From Nitrospinota bacterium (GTDB lineage: Bacteria; Nitrospinota; Nitrospinia; UBA9942), in assembly GCA_003489165.1 (NCBI GenBank), contig DNJG01000075.1, positions 1 to 13,830 of the forward strand: DNA of 13,830 nt, read 5' to 3'. The position numbers were made by a program, and so were the translations under genes. The notes under the pieces were generated by a model. It had not been told where the DNA came from, searched no databases, and saw only the letters and a program-made list of their open reading frames with translations. Within the stretch, counting starts at the first letter, position 1. Each line of letters starts with the position of its first letter. Shown here in pieces: positions 13,312-13,830 of this stretch.

Positions 13312-13830
13312 AGATTTATCTTTATCAATGTTTATCCCCCATATCTCCTTTGCGTATTCTTTGATAGTGCGGTCGCTGGAAAATTTACCCATATTTGCAA
13401 CATTTAAAATGGATTTCTTCGCCCATTCATGCCTGTCTTCATAGAGTCTGCTCACCCTTTCCTGACAGTTTATATATGATTCATAATCAGCAAGGAGCAT
13501 GTATGTATCGCCGTTACGCAGAAGGGAATCAACTATCGGTTTAAAGAGGTTAGCATTTTCAGGAGAAAAATAACCCTTTTCTATCATATTTAAGGCCTCT
13601 TTTAGTTCCTGATTTTTTTCGTAATAGTCGTAAGGGTTATACCCTGAGTTCTTAATTTGCATGACCTCCTCTGTGGTAAGCCCGAAAATAAAAATGTTAT
13701 CCTTTCCCACCTCGTTCATTATCTCTATGTTTGCACCATCAAGTGTGCCTATTGTCAATGCCCCGTTTAAAGAGAGCTTCATATTGCCTGTGCCTGAAGC
13801 CTCCGTCCCGGCAGTTGAAATCTGCTCTGA
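13294..13830 (-). CDS. glgP: Glycogen phosphorylase, C-terminal part (5' end outside the window)
   Basis: Releases glucose-1-phosphate from glycogen or maltodextrin in the cytoplasm, using pyridoxal phosphate. The frame is open to the window edge. The visible N-terminal part reads EQISTAGTEASGTGNMK, and the Lys of GNMK (codon 13777-13779) is the PLP Schiff-base lysine; NGALTIGTLDGANIEI follows. The 178 visible residues correspond to the last fifth or so of a roughly 800-residue enzyme. Natural family sequence ends near YAKEIWGI; the terminal KDKSLNPKS is tail, and its last residues and stop codon (13294-13296) come from a CTAAATC-type repeat arm. It is transcribed in the same direction as the permease genes, 126 bp upstream of them. 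Functional linkage to them is not implied. Confidence 0.94.
   Translation of the reverse strand, partial: SEQISTAGTEASGTGNMKLSLNGALTIGTLDGANIEIMNEVGKDNIFIFGLTTEEVMQIKNSGYNPYDYYEKNQELKEALNMIEKGYFSPENANLFKPIVDSLLRNGDTYMLLADYESYINCQERVSRLYEDRHEWAKKSILNVANMGKFSSDRTIKEYAKEIWGINIDKDKSLNPKS

Overview
The window looks like chromosomal DNA from an AT-rich, Gram-negative, probably anaerobic and uncultured bacterium. The Gram-negative signs are a complete tripartite RND efflux set with a TolC-type outer-membrane channel and a lipoprotein-type adaptor. A UbiX/UbiA pair suggests a quinone (perhaps menaquinone) maker. Codon use is rich in AGG/AGA and ATA. The overall style, including abundant heptanucleotide arrays, resembles metagenome genomes from Nitrospirota-like or deltaproteobacterial lineages. 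That placement is an impression from memory, not a search result.

Left part (1-4073), ordinary housekeeping: the 3' part of an endonuclease III-like DNA glycosylase, a Mut7-C/PIN-like zinc-ribbon protein, QueF (queuosine synthesis), NagZ on the opposite strand (peptidoglycan recycling; its 3' end overlaps queF by 20 bp), then overlapping ubiX and ubiA. No heptad arrays were seen here.

Middle part (4103-11107), an efflux operon: a strong sigma70-type promoter (TTGACA-N17-TAGAAT) overlapped by alternating TGAAC/GTTCA half-sites, then a TetR-family repressor, an RND adaptor lipoprotein, a free-standing S23/four-helix-bundle protein inserted between adaptor and pump, the RND pump, and a TolC-like channel. 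All are on the + strand and tightly spaced. The likely logic is an autoregulated repressor controlling a multidrug or xenobiotic pump.

Right part (11165-13830), minus strand: the C-terminal end of glycogen phosphorylase, then two peptide/nickel-type ABC permease genes (B then C) overlapping by 4 bp, with no binding protein or ATPase in view.

The most unusual feature is a set of short tandem arrays with a 7-bp unit between 4828 and 13311. There are ten clear arrays plus one looser inverted pair. Most lie inside coding sequence yet keep the frame open. They form the hydrophobic core of two signal peptides, a polar insert in the adaptor, the C-terminal tails of the adaptor and S23 protein, a central loop of the pump, the last residues of the pump and of glycogen phosphorylase, and the N-terminal extension of the C-type permease. 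Several arrays have exactly five units. Two opposed arrays form a 26-bp imperfect hairpin between the S23 gene and the pump gene that could hide the pump's ribosome-binding site. The S23 gene has such arrays on both sides, so it may be cargo or a partner of this repeat family.
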